Shown: positions 32,468 to 44,605 of the stretch, one piece after another | Layout: each line of letters starts with the position of its first letter | Numbering within the stretch: position 1 is the first letter of the stretch | Assembly (NCBI GenBank): GCA_947568835.1 | Contig: OX387603.1 | Span: 11,423,151-11,487,150 of the forward strand | Length of the DNA stretch: 64,000 bases | From: Protonemura montana | Lineage: Eukaryota > Arthropoda > Insecta > Plecoptera > Nemouridae | Reading direction: 5' to 3' | The notes under the pieces: model-generated | Told to the model about the DNA's origin: nothing | What the model saw: the letters and a program-made list of their open reading frames with translations, nothing else | Database searches by the model: none | Made by a program: the position numbers and the translations under genes

Positions 32468-33112
32468 ATGGACGCCTTCAGGATAATTCGCGCCACGATA
32501 TCAGACAGACCTCGCGTCGCCTCTTTCTTGAGAGAGGCGTTTTACAAGCATGAACCATTGTACATCGCCTTGGGCTTGACCGAACCTATCGAGGCAGATA
32601 TCAACCAATATCTGGAAAATTTATCGGAAGGAAAATCGTTGATTGCCCTATCAAGGACAAACAAGGTGTTGGGCGTCGCTATCAACAGTGAAGTAACAAA
32701 ACATGTCCAAGAGAAAAGGCAAGAGTTATTAAATAAATGTGAATGCAAACATTTTGCGAAAATTTTAAAATTTGATCTACATGTTGAGCGTACAGGGAGT
32801 TTCTGGAAGTATATTGATGAACCCAAAGCATTCGATTTGGGGTTGCTGGCCGTTGATCCTAGTTTAACGGGCCAGGGTATAGGGAAGACGTTACTAATGA
32901 AGTCTGAGGTGTTGGCCAAGGAGGTTGGCTACAAGGTTTTTAGGATTGTATGTACAAGTTATTATTCCGCCAAGCTGGCTGAAAGGCAAGGTTTGACATG
33001 CATGTTTCAAATGAAGTATGAAGATTACAGAGATGAGAACGGTGAGGTTGTTTTCAAAGTTGCAGCTCCACACACGGCTATCAAAGTATACGTTCGAAAG
33101 TTTGAGACATGA
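32468..33112 (+). CDS. Arylalkylamine N-acetyltransferase-like protein 3
   Basis: 214 residues from MDAFRIIRAT. An ATG 12 bases upstream is also in frame, but the sequence there (GAGTTTCAG) looks like the splice acceptor or leader shared with copy 1, so the inner ATG is preferred. The acetyl-CoA loop is TGQGIG at 134-139. HEPLY keeps the putative catalytic glutamate at 29, and CTSYYSAK near 162-169 keeps a serine where copies 1 and 2 have alanine. It is therefore the most Dat-like active site of the three, although overall it is the most divergent copy (for example EGKSLIALSRTNKVLG in place of the shared QGNSLLAV tract). Intronless, same strand, about 2.7 kb beyond copy 2. Confidence 0.9.
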   Translation: MDAFRIIRATISDRPRVASFLREAFYKHEPLYIALGLTEPIEADINQYLENLSEGKSLIALSRTNKVLGVAINSEVTKHVQEKRQELLNKCECKHFAKILKFDLHVERTGSFWKYIDEPKAFDLGLLAVDPSLTGQGIGKTLLMKSEVLAKEVGYKVFRIVCTSYYSAKLAERQGLTCMFQMKYEDYRDENGEVVFKVAAPHTAIKVYVRKFET

Positions 33113-33337
33113 CGTGTAAGTGTTTATTATTTTGAGAAATCATACAGCCTAGAAAAGTTGAATACACAAGCTATTTGTTGAATTTTGTAAGCAATGAGAC
33201 TGGAATCTCGTTTTGATGCCGGAATACAGAGGGTTAAAACAGCAGCAAAACAGAAGAACGAGGGTCCAGTCTCTTTGGCTGTAAGGTTGACTGTGGTACC
33301 AAAGATGTTTAAATATGTTATTATTAGTGTTTATAAA

Positions 33338-33343
33338 AATAAA
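33338..33343 (+). terminator. Polyadenylation signal candidate of N-acetyltransferase 3
   Basis: AATAAA about 225 bases after the stop codon. Confidence 0.4.
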
Positions 33344-34244
33344 ATACTTTGTGTATAGCAAGCATTTGCAATTTAACCCAGAATTCACCAGTTTTAATAT
33401 ATTTCAATTTGTAGGATGCTTAAAAATTAAAGTGTCGTTAGTACTTCATTTTTTGTTTTCTATGTGTGTACCTAAAATGCATTACATGTGTATAATTGTG
33501 AAAAATTAAAAGAATAAAAGAAAGAAAATAGTAAAGTAACTAAATTTTTACGGTTAGCTGGGAGGTGCAGCACAAGTGGGGGTTGTAGGATATAAAACTC
33601 TCGATAGTACGTTTTTTCGAATTTGTCAGCCACTGAGCTTTGAATTAAGTGAGCTTAGTTTTTGCATGGATCTGTGGTGATTATACGAGCTCCATGATTG
33701 TACAATGGCGATATTTGACGTGACTTGCACAAGTATGTGAATTCTCATCGAAATGTCCGGAACGACAAAATTTAATTTGAACTTCCTAAAGCTCAAGTTC
33801 TGTGAGTATTCGATTCAAAATAAATGAATTTAAAAAAAAATCGGAGTGGGGCACCAGTGGGGAGTGGAGCTAAATGCCCCTTCTGCTGCAAGGCTTCCTC
33901 TTCTGGATACCGTCAGAGGTTTTGACGCTTTCTGGAATTTCAAAATGTTGTAAATAAAATAATCTTACTTTTAACACCGTTCGCCAGAACTTGCAGATTA
34001 GTTGACAACTTGACTGACGGTATTAACAGCCGAGTCTGGTGTCTTGTAAAAAAATTCAAGTTTCAAATGATCTTCACGATAGTATTTACACCGCCCCTCT
34101 CCCTCCTTGCCCCTTCACCACCCGCTAGCTTGTTCACCACTCCGACTTTGTTCGAACTCAACAAGCATTGCTCTGGAGTTCGGTAACTTGATAACAACTG
34201 CCAGCTCTTTCTCATTTCAAACATGCATTTAGATAGATTTTTCA

Positions 34245-34250
34245 TTTATT
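34245..34250 (-). terminator. Polyadenylation signal candidate of the two-exon secreted gene
   Basis: TTTATT on the plus strand, AATAAA on the minus strand, about 150 bases beyond the stop at 34397. Confidence 0.4.
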
Positions 34251-34396
34251 TCGCAAAAATTGAAATCAATAAGAAACTGCATATTCGTGCTAAGTTTGCG
34301 GTTTGTATTTAATATAAATATCATTCACAGTAAACAAAAGTACAACACAAATGTTTGTAGCTTCAGGCCAACACTGCGACTTTCTTCTAAAATAAG

Positions 34397-35113
34397 TTAT
34401 ATCTGAGTCAACAGCGGTGGAAAAGGAAACATTCCTTTACAAAGCTGGGAAATAATTTCGACTGCCTGACGATGCACAACGGAGGGGACAAAATCTAGGA
34501 AACGCGATAGTGTCATTAAAATACGTGAATAGTGATTAGTTTCATTAAAATAGGTTGAATTTAGTCGTGCTTTCAAATGCTCAAATGGTTTCAAGTACCC
34601 TTCCTTCTCCCCCACCATGCCTAACTGAGAACTTGAAGCAGAATCGATTTTTTTCGTTTTTTCTACGCATTGCTCCATTACCATTTGATTTGAACAATTC
34701 TTGAACTGGCCTGAGCCAAAATCACTTTTTCATGTTCATAATTCATACAGGTGTTACCCGACATATTTATAACTGCGCCGGCTATCATGCATTTATTGTT
34801 TAGTGTTTTTCCTATTTCTGCGAAATAAAAGCAAAGAATGAAGACAAATTCGCAATAAAACGCAGAAAGACATCTATTTCAATTTAATTTTTCGATCTTT
34901 GGTTCGATTTTTGTCAACTGCTTGTGTGATTGTGCATGACGGTTTGTCACTTCGATAATTTTTGCGTGTTCTAGTTGAATTTTCAAAGTGTGCAACTTTA
35001 TTTGGCCAATCACACTGACTACTATCTACCTCACTTGTCACGGAAGTCTCTCGGATGTCTCTGATCGTAAAACACACAATATAAAAGGTTGTTGTCAGTA
35101 ATACCCCAGCCAT
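34397..35113 (-). CDS. Small secreted protein with two exons, unrecognised
   Basis: Two neighbouring minus frames combine well. Exon 1, 35035-35113, encodes MAGVLLTTTFYIVCFTIRD and reaches phase 1 at donor GTGAGG. Exon 2, 34397-34710, opens after TTTTGGCTCAG in the matching phase. The product has 130 residues: a signal peptide, then a Cys-containing start to the mature part (FKNCSNQMVMEQCVEK), a polar middle (KKIDSASSSQLG) and helix-prone segments (YLKPFEHLKARL, RILMTLSRFLDFV, RQAVEIISQLC). Three cysteines lie after the signal, and an N-glycosylation sequon (NST) is present. I recognise no family. The splice is inferred from phase and consensus only; alternatively exon 1 reads on as a 79-codon frame of its own. 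Confidence 0.4.
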
Positions 35114-36231
35114 ACAACCTATCAGGCAGGTACTGCGGCTTTCAAAGAATGTTTAATCGTAATGAAATAATAAAAAGGTTATCTCGTTGTTTATTTCAAG
35201 CTGGATATTGTCCTTACGGCACCATTTTTTATTCAGAGAAGTCTTTGAATTGTTGTTCTTTGAAAATGATCAGTATATTTTAAAGACTTTTTAGGGCGAA
35301 TGCATTTTGATAGTCTTCAAAATAATACTGCGGTTAAAAGTAGTCCTTGAACACTAATTTAAAGCTTACACTGAATATAAAAAAATTGTGTGGTGAAGAG
35401 CAGCGTTCAGCTTGTAATAAATATGAAGACTAAACTTTTATTATCTCGTCGCGATAAAAATACTTTATTAGCTATAATACCCTGTCTAGCAATTTCGTTG
35501 AATTTTGATGTGGCCAATTTTTATATTTTTTGCTCTGATTTAAAGTAAGAATTACTATAAAAACTCTAGAGACACAGAAAATGTATCGATAAGAATGTAG
35601 AGGGAGAACACAATTTAAATAACAGGCCAAACTTTGTAAACATATCAAGGCTCTACCTTCGAGGTAAGAATGATAATAATCGAGTATGTAGATAGAGGAT
35701 CCGACTTAGTTCGATCAAGATTTTTTTAGAAATTGAACCTACTTTTCCTAGTCCATTGCCTTGGACTTGGTGAAAAAGTGCAGAATTGGAGGTTAATTTT
35801 GGCAAATGAAGGAAATATTAAAAGAAAGAACCTTGTTCAAACAAACTTTAATCCTTTGTCTACTACATACTCGATTTATGTTTTAACTATAACGGTATTA
35901 ACATGTAATGTGTGGTTGGGATAAAAAAAGATACGGGATAAATACATGCACTATATATAAATGAAATAAATTTCGATTTGAATACAAATGTATAAACCGA
36001 GATTTTTCTCCTCCATACAAATATGGCAATACCCACAAAAAAGAAGGCTGCCAATTATCAAAGCACACTCATCTCAGGTGTGGTGTCATATAATGACGAG
36101 GTAAATGTATCAAATCAGGGTTAGTTTGGGGTACCAAACAAAACAAAATGGTAATGGACTTGCAGATATCGTCTTCCTTCTTCACTGCCACGCCGTAACA
36201 GCCTCCTGCTCGACTCCTTCCTTCTTTTTCA

Positions 36232-36480
36232 ATGGACACGACTTTCTTGACAATCCCACACCACGCGGTCGACATCAGCACAGGATCGAGTAGTTGTGAC
36301 AAACGCAACGAGTCCGAGGAACTCCTCAACCATTGGCCAGAGATAAAAGCACAGCCAACGGTGGTGGAGTTACCAAAACTCGCTACATTTTCGATCGCTC
36401 CGCTTGCTAGACCCTCTGCCGAATGCCTCTCCGACGCGCATTCTGGAACAATCGTACCCATTAGCAGGACGTCGTTGTAA
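36232..36480 (+). pseudogene. hAT-family transposase C-terminal relic
   Basis: The plus frame reads LLNHWPEIKAQPTVVELPKL, then ARPSAECLSDAHSGTIVP and ISRTSL before a stop. This parallels the hAT dimerisation segment, where a Trp-containing start, P-L-LA, a Pro-Ala-Ser-SER-FS motif and an IV-R-L ending are typical. The ER of the SER motif is EC, and the rest of the transposase (zinc finger, catalytic core) is absent. No terminal inverted repeats seen. A decayed fragment; the match is by eye. Confidence 0.4.
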
Positions 36481-39400
36481 TTATACCTGTGCTAATTACC
36501 AACGTCAAACAGAGGGGCCATCACGATAAGCACCGCCAATTAAGATAATAATCATGGACCTTGGCAATTTGATTTTAAATTAAAACAAATCACGATTTTT
36601 TTATCAATGTCATGGACAAAATATTATTTAGCGGTCGCTATCATACAGGATCATAAAACGAGCTTCGAATTATCGTTAAAAGGAGCGTTGTCTTCTTTTT
36701 TGTTGTATTTTAATTATAATCTGACATAATCTAGCGAAACCAGTTTGAATGGACGCTGACAAACTCTTACTCGCTCGCCCAAAATTTATTTGGAATACTG
36801 GATGTCACGGGGCTAGAAATTGCCACGCCCAGCAACTCCATCATTAGCAGTGGAACGAGCAATTTTCTGTGTCTATTATTAGACGCAGCATGACTTTTGC
36901 AAAGGAGTCATTTCGATTTTAAGAGTCGAAACGTGGTCATCGGTTTCGGTCTGGTAGGTACTCGTCTACGTCTGTCAGACAAGACGTTCAACCAACCACC
37001 GACCGACAAGGATGGACTGCTGATGCCTTGCAAATTGCATTTTCAAGTAATTTGCATAGTTCACAATTAAAGTAATTACTAGCGAAGCTGAAATCCAATT
37101 AAAACGAAGATAAACCACTGAACGCATACGAAATATTAGAAACCGTGAGATTTTCAAGAGAATATTTGATATATATCGTAGCTAGCTTATCAAAAAATAC
37201 GATTTTACGGTCGAAATGGTATGGAATTTCAATTCTCTCGCACGCTTAGCCCAGCCACGGGAGTAAGCCCAACGTTTCGAAAACCGAATAACACCAATAA
37301 AATTCTTCCATTTTTCCCTAATTAAATCTACCTGGGACCAGGCCGGTAGGATGTGCGGCCAGGTAAGAGGCAGATGGCCGAAAGAATGAGAAGGCACCAG
37401 AAGGGCGGTGGGCAGGGGAACAGGCCGGGACAAATGGGCGCTTCTTACGTGGTTTCTTCACTTGATGCCAGCAGGTTTGCCGGCTGGATGGCCTTCTACG
37501 AGGCAGCTAGCCAACAACCAACATAACATCACTAGTTATGGATACTTGTCGCGTAATTGTTGCAAGCGAGAGCTTTTATTGAGCGCTGCACTCGCTCGAC
37601 CAGTGGCCAATGTTGCCAACCACATACCAGTTTTGCGCTTCGATAAGAAAAACAAAAACAATGCGATAGAAATCAGGATCGTGGACCCCTGGCTGCGAGA
37701 GACTACTCTGCTATCTTTTGGCGCCTCTTTTAGGAGAGTCGAGGTTGAGAGAATGGGAATTACCCAAAGATTTTGGACATGAATACGCTATTTAGATAAT
37801 TATGGTGAGAACATTACAGATCGCCGTCTTAATTTTGTAAAAAACATATCGCTTAGCATTCGTTTCCCGCGCGAACGGAATCGAGGGATGATTTCATGCA
37901 CACTTCTACAGCCGTATACCCCTTGGTACAAGAATAGAGGTAAAATTTTAACGGTTTTACGGTCATTTTGCCCTATACCTTTCCTTCCCTTCCTACCCGC
38001 TAAACACAAAAGTGAGTATTGGGTTTTTGCAAGCTGGTTTTTGTTCAGTCTGTCAAGGCGAATGCCATTATTGTCATTTGGCACGGCAAAACGACCGGAA
38101 ACCTTCTTGAAAAGTACACCGATGTTCACAAGAAAAATGGGGTTCCAAAGCGTGCATGCCCCCATGCATTCATAACATGCAATATACTATTTTTATTTCA
38201 GGAACAAGAATGCATTGATGTTAAAATCCTCTTTCAAGCCTTTGCCTTCAGGGTTGTGTGCATTTTATGACGGCGCAATAAAACGCGCCCCTTATCGCCA
38301 CGGAAAGACAAATTAAATTTGCATAATGCTTATCGTAGTAGTGCCATCGGTTTACCAAACCTGAGATGCACTACTTTCTTCACAGTTTGAGCCAGATATT
38401 GTTAGCGAGAAATCAGATTCTTAAAATTACAGAAACCTGGCAGAGAGACTTCACGCGCGCACGGAGACTTCAATGCGGGGTACGCGCCCAGCATTGGAAA
38501 TTCGATCGAATCCGCTTCGTAAAAATTACGTTCCATCTATTTTTAAGGTGTGAATGCTTTTGGAAAAATAAATTAAATCTAACCACGCGTTATTTTATGC
38601 TAATGCATTGCCATTACCTCACAGAGATTTAGGTGTGCCTCTTAAAACAACGCAGTGATCATGCAGTTACGGTCCCGAAGATTACTATTGATTTATGCTT
38701 TTCCCGGCTCATCGAATACATTTGCATCGGCATGGTTAATTTAAAGACAAAATTCCCAGGACAGTTCCGCGTTACCACAATTGCTTGCATCTCGCTTCGA
38801 ATTTCTAAGACGCATTCCTCTAGGAAACATGAAAATGCATGTCACGTAGACTACTGTTTTATACCGCACCGCCTACTGGATATTTCGTATCGTCTTTCCC
38901 TTGTTTTTCAGGTGAAGTGAATTAACACGTTATGGTCGAGAACTAGACCTGTGTAAACACTCCGTTTAGCACGTAGCCGAGATGCGATTGGTAGACGAAT
39001 GCACTGTAAGACAACGAATGAGAGCCGGGATCTCACGCTGCCTGCCTAGCCGCACGCACATCTTATTCTTGTTGTGAATTCTGTCAACTTCATTGTTAAG
39101 CTTCGTGTGACTTTCGTCTGAAAGCGTGTAGTCGGTCGCGACATGCATCGACGAAACGCATACGCTAGCCGTTCTTATTTATTGATTAGAGTGCGTGCTT
39201 AAACGACTCCAAATTGGTTCAATTACTAATTAAAAACTCTTTGTTTCGTTAATTAGCGGCCGGTAGCTAATTTATTTCAAAGTATATAAATGCAAAATGC
39301 CTCCATTTCTCACATCCTCACAAAGCCATCAGACCATGCAATTAACATAGATATACTAGATAGATTACCCGCTTAAAGCAGGTGGAATTCACTACAGAAA

Positions 39401-39925
39401 AAACCTGAGAAAGAATTCAGCCAATTTGGACGTAATAAACCCTAGATGGAGCATCGTAATAAACCATTCGAAATGTTGAGGTCGAAATTAATCTGCTGCT
39501 GCAAGAACACTGAACGATTTTCATGGCGTTCGAGGCTAGGCGATCGATTTTAGAGCACGAAAAACGCGCGAAAATCACAAATATACCACGATGGCAAACA
39601 TGAATTCACTTTTTTGAGTTTTGGCGCAAAACACCAATCATCCTGCAAAGACCTGCATTGAAATTCAAGTATTTTTCAAACAAATTATCACCAACGTTCA
39701 CTAACTACTATCGAAACTAAATTTACTTGTATATATCAGGAGACTCAAAAGTTATTCAGCTATCGCACAATCAAGTTCAAACCACCTACGCGGTAACAAA
39801 ACCCTAGTTAAAAAAACTTTAAAAACGTCTTCGTCTTATCAAAATTTCCAAGCACTAACAGAACAGCCCACTGCACCACTAAGATGTACACTAGAAAATG
39901 AATTGACATCGTAATCTTACCACAG

Positions 39926-40165
39926 TTTTATCCTTGACTCGTGGTTGGCGTCGTCTGTCGGGTCCCATCTTCCGCAAGAGCCCCGCGTCGGCTGTCGTAC
40001 CCCCAAGAGCAGGTCGTCGATCAGTGACCGACGTAGCATGGGTACATCTCAGTCCCCACTCCTTCCATCATGCTTCCAAGCCACCGAATGCTGGCGCTGC
40101 CTTGCGAGTGCACCACTCGATCCCACCGTTGTGCTCTTAGGGCTTACTTGCATGAGGAGAGGCAG
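39926..40165 (+). other. Exon-like GC-rich island with a strong splice donor
   Basis: A plus frame open for 80 codons ends exactly at GGCAG followed by GTAAGG, an excellent donor, and is preceded by TTACCACAG. It reads GSHLPQEPRVGCRTPKSRSS, then MGTSQSPLLPSCFQATE and WRCLASAPLDPTVV. The composition is much richer in G+C than the flanks. No family recognised, and the partner exons were not found. It may be a coding or untranslated exon of a long gene. Confidence 0.22.
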
Positions 40166-43100
40166 GTAAGGAAGCAAGTCTAGAACGGGTCGCAGCGGTC
40201 CCGTCGACAGCGCTGCCTGCATGCCTGCCTGCCTGCCCAACCGGTTACTCTCGACCTCGAAGACTTTGGTTGCTGTCCCATCTCGTGTACACCGTGGTTT
40301 TGCCCGGCTACAAGGGACAAGAACCAGAGGTAGGGGAACAAAAAGGAAATGTTGGCTAAGAATAGCAAAAGTGCACATCAGAATCTTACGAAGACCCTGG
40401 GTACATTTTGCACAATAAAGTATACCTTTGTTTCTCTTATTTGAGTTGTTTGCGAATAGGTGTCTAGTTGAAAATGTGTGCATTCCCCATATTTTACAGA
40501 GATCACAGAATTTTTTTCTGGCAATCTATTTGGCAGTCGTGTCCAAATTACGTTGCAGAATACATTTTACCTAAACTTTCCTTAGCCACACTTAGCAAAG
40601 GGCTAGATATCTCACCTATCATTCTTGTGAAGGACAATTTTTGGACGTGTCTGTACCTGTACCTGATATACCTACTCGGAATCGCATCTCGACGCTCTTT
40701 ATATCCTCCCTACAAAAGATGTAGTCACACCCCTAATCTAAAATCTAGGTCATGCAATGGGTTGAAGTGGTGGTCGCTTTCAACAGCTTACGGTCAATGG
40801 CACAATCAAGATTGATAGAAAATCGATGCTTAAAAATGTGTTCGGAATCGAACATTGAGTGTAAGAATTTTTGCAACACTCAGTTTTGGGTAAAACTGGA
40901 ATTAGTCTTTGATTCTAATTCCGTGATTTATATTCAGTTTTAACAGAAATATGAACTAAATTAAAAAACCGGAAACCACTTTCATCACATTAGTAGCATA
41001 CGAGTTTCGTATTACTATGTAGATTGGATATTAAAAGCCCAACGTCAAGATCCCAATCATTTTCACACGAATGTGAAATTTTCCGCTGTCCTTGAATTTG
41101 TCCGAAGCGACTGTTCTCTAGCCGAGTGCAATAAACATTTAGCCATGCCTGGCTCACGAAATTACTGGTAAGCCTGTAATCACGTGTTGATAACCCTCCA
41201 TGCATGTAATCGGTGTAATTTGGCTCGTCTGGTCGCCGGGCTTGCCGCGGGGGCCACAGAACACGAGGCGATGCAATGTGCATTGCGGGAACACCATTGT
41301 GGTCAGTGGTAAAATATGATGATCGATCGTTTGTCAATTAGAATCCACGATGAGATTGCACGAAGGAAGGAACCGATGTGGCCTCTGGTGCAGTTTGGAA
41401 AACGGCTTTGTCACAGAGGTTGCATTGGCATGTAAGACGTTTGTACATGTTTTTGTTGTAGAAAATTACTATATAAACATCCCCTCTGTAAGGTAGACGT
41501 ATCTTACCCTATGAGGTATGGTAATAAATCAACTTCTTTCGGTCATTTTATGAAGTGTATGAATATATTTTTACCCTGGGAAAAACCTATAACATCTAGG
41601 CAGATAACCATCGCTGGCGCTGTACACCGTATTTGCAATAAATACTTGCAGCAGACAATTAGCATCAATTGTGTTCTGACATTTAACTCGTAAAATGATA
41701 GACAATTTCCTGCAATGCAGCTCTTAGCTTAAGTCCCAAGCATCTTGTTCAAATGTTTCCAAAAGTGAGTAACCGACCAGCTACCCATGACAAACAAAAG
41801 AGTTCGTATAAAATATAGCTAAAGCATAAACTGGAAATAATAAAAACATAAACTACCTTTCAGCTGTCAATTGTTCATCTAACTGCACATATGGGTACAC
41901 AATAATGCATTGTTATTTACCTCTTGCATTGTCCTTTGTCTTCACTCTTCAGATTCGTACAGCAAATCGAAAAGCATTGCCGCACCACAGGTTATAAGAC
42001 GTTCACTTGCGACTGCAGAGTGCAGACAAGGATCAGAAAACTGTAGAAAGATAATCTGATAAATTTACAAAGATAATTACAAGAGACATGGTACAGGTTC
42101 TTAAATCTGAATGAATAGGTTAGAAAATCACGTCCTAGAATAATTGGCCAACTTAATATACGCAAACTGCATCTTATTCCTATCACGGGTATAAAATAAC
42201 CAACATCTAGTATTTAATTACACCATTTTGCATTTGAAAATCGCTGTCTACACATACCTATACGCACACCGTGATTCGATAAAAAGCAGAAGCCGCTACC
42301 ATCGAGCTGCCGCCGCCGCTGCCATTTACATTAATTATTATTCCTATTTTATGGGTGATACGAACCAATGCATCACAATTACACGATTATACTTTCGCAG
42401 AGCATCGCTCTTTTAAATGCTATAATTATTTCTGTCTGCTAACGTCTGGCTTTATTTTGCGAATATTTCCAAAATGACACTTACCCATTTGGCTTGAGTT
42501 TGACATTATCCAAGCTTTGAAACCCGTTTAAAGAAGTCACTAAATTGAAATATACCGATAAATGTGGGAAACTGAAACAATCATTATCTCAGCCGTATTA
42601 ATCGTGTACGATGACTCACAATGAAAGACAAAACTGGTGAACCTGAAATACTTGCTAGGATAAATGAGCCTAGATCATCGGGCCATGCACAAAGAGTTGG
42701 TACATTTTCTCAAGAAGTCGTTACTTTAACCTTGGCAGTGTTCGCGTGTAGTTACAAGCTGACTTGCCCGAGGGCTCGTTACTACATAGAGAACATGATG
42801 AAGGGGGCAGGGCACCCACTCGCACCCCCCCGTGCACCGACTGGGCACCTTTGGACGGCACGGAGCAGCCATTTATACTTTCACTCTTGCTTGAGTGGCC
42901 TGCCGCACATGCAACAGCTCGGTCGGACAGGTTATTTTATATCGATGATACATCGCCCGAGATCTCGATCCTGCGATCAGATAGAATAGAGACTAGAAAA
43001 TCCTCGCGTGATCTCGACCGAGTTGCAACGTAGGTCTCTAGGTATCTTGCATTTTTTGTGATGAAACATGTATTTTGATGGTTTTTGATTTGATAAAGAT

Positions 43101-43747
43101 GAACAAAATAAGGAAGTAGGTAATCGAAAATGCCTTGGCTTGGTGTTTTCTCTGAAAAGGCGGTTTTTCTACTAAAAGTTCGAAATTAGATGCGTAAGAT
43201 ATCACTGCTGATGTCGGTGAAATAAGATTCCTATAATAAAAGATGTTATAATTTAAAAACGATTCCTTTTCGTTTGTTTAAAGGACACCCAGATGTACCC
43301 ACGCATTAAAACGATTACGTCGATTCTGCGAGACGAGATTACATTCGGTATTTACCACGAGAAGGTCAACCATAACGTGACTTGATTTTTGGCAAAGTTT
43401 TTGGCAGAAACACAACGCGGTGAGAGCGAGACCAAGTCCAGAGTGTGAAACAAATTGACCGGGCGAACGAAATCGCACAGGTTCAAGGATTCATCTCCCA
43501 AGAAGGCCATGTACAGCAGCGGCCGCAGCAGCAGCAGCGCGGTCGCGGGCGATATCCCTAAGATCTCAAAGTCAGGGCTTTGTTACAGCGCTCAAGGACG
43601 TTGCGCCGAGAGATTCGTACCCGCGTCCGAACTCGTTCAGATCTTGTTACGAGGATATCGTCATGAGTGAACTTATAATATGGTAGCTAGCCACTTGCCT
43701 GTTAGTATCAATTACTCAGATGTGATTGTTTTATTCCATTTAGTAAT

Positions 43748-44400
43748 TTACTTTGTGTATGAAGTGTAATTCTTTGGGTTCATGTCTGTTTTTTTCATGT
43801 CATGTACTAGATCACGAATCTCCATGTCAACTTGTTCATTCAAAACGGTAACTTTGCTTCTAAATGTGAACTTATGCCTCGATATTTTAGACTCTTTTGA
43901 AGTTTTTTCTTTTTCGCAGTTTGCTTGATGTGAAGGGGACATAGTTTCTAGACATCGAATTTCATTTCCCCATATTTTTTTCTCACATCAGCCAGAAGGT
44001 TTAATTTCACATAAAGCGACAAGACGTGGTACTTCCATGTCAATTCAATTCGGTTTTCATGCTCTGGTGACTTTTCGATACGTTTGGGCAGCGAGAAAAG
44101 ATAAAGCTTTGGATCGAATGCAAGAAGTCCCTGGACTTTTGTATGGTACTCTCACTGTCCTCTGGATTTCCACTCCGTCTGTAACTTTACTTGTACTTAT
44201 ACCTTTGCCTGTACCTGCCGAGTCTTGTGCATTTCCAATATCAATGACACCAATTGAATCCCGTTTGCCATTAGAAACTATAGCGCTTTCGTCTGTGCAA
44301 CAAGTTTCCAGTTTTTGTTGTCATCTTCAAGGCCAACGTTTCGATCTTTCATCTCCATCTTTCTTTCAATGCAACCTGACTCTGATTGATTGAAAGTCAG
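43748..44400 (-). pseudogene. Decayed minus-strand coding block, possibly transposon-derived
   Basis: Successive minus frames look coding but are broken by frameshifts and stops: one with ERKMEMKDRNVGLEDDNKNW, then in another frame VSNGKRDSIGVIDIGNAQDS and VPYKSPGTSCIRSKALSFLA, then KIWGNEIRC, and finally CEKEKTSKESKISRHKFT with EQVDMEIRDLVHDMKK. The layout and polar, Lys-rich composition resemble the Myb/SANT-like accessory protein of Harbinger transposons, but no conserved residues prove it. Long complementary plus frames here are shadows. Confidence 0.25.
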
Positions 44401-44465
44401 TGATACACGAGGCAATTATTTCACTTCACTTGGGCTGCACTTTCAGACACAGAACTTCAGGAGAC

Positions 44466-44605
44466 GGATTCACAAACCACCAGAATGTATAGATGATCAG
44501 CCAATCACAGACGGTGTTTTCAGATCAGAAGAGGTTGTTACCATGGTGATAACAACGTAAACCCCAAATTTATGGGGGTGAAGATAAAACTCGCTTTGTG
44601 AATCC
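44466..44605. repeat. MITE-like element with GGATTCACAAA termini
   Basis: GGATTCACAAA at 44466-44476 and its exact reverse complement at 44595-44605 bound about 140 bp of noncoding sequence. It lies just upstream (in minus-strand sense) of the decayed coding block and may be its terminal part or an independent MITE. No target duplication identified. Confidence 0.45.

Larger units (their letters stand above)
33113..34396. other. 3' flank of N-acetyltransferase 3; no further gene
   Basis: Two convergent 3' ends meet here: N-acetyltransferase 3 from the left and the minus-strand secreted gene from the right. A 60-codon minus frame at 34063-34245 has no recognisable feature. Confidence 0.45.

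Noticed and set aside
36069-36461. 130-codon minus frame
   Set aside because: Antisense of the hAT-like relic, which shows recognisable motifs on the plus strand.
40049-40483. 144-codon minus frame
   Set aside because: Overlaps the GC-rich island in antisense; the plus strand has the splice donor and no domain is seen on the minus strand.
44037-44393. 118-codon plus frame with hydrophobic middle
   Set aside because: The complementary minus strand carries polar, protein-like frames; the hydrophobic plus frame is their shadow and lacks a domain.
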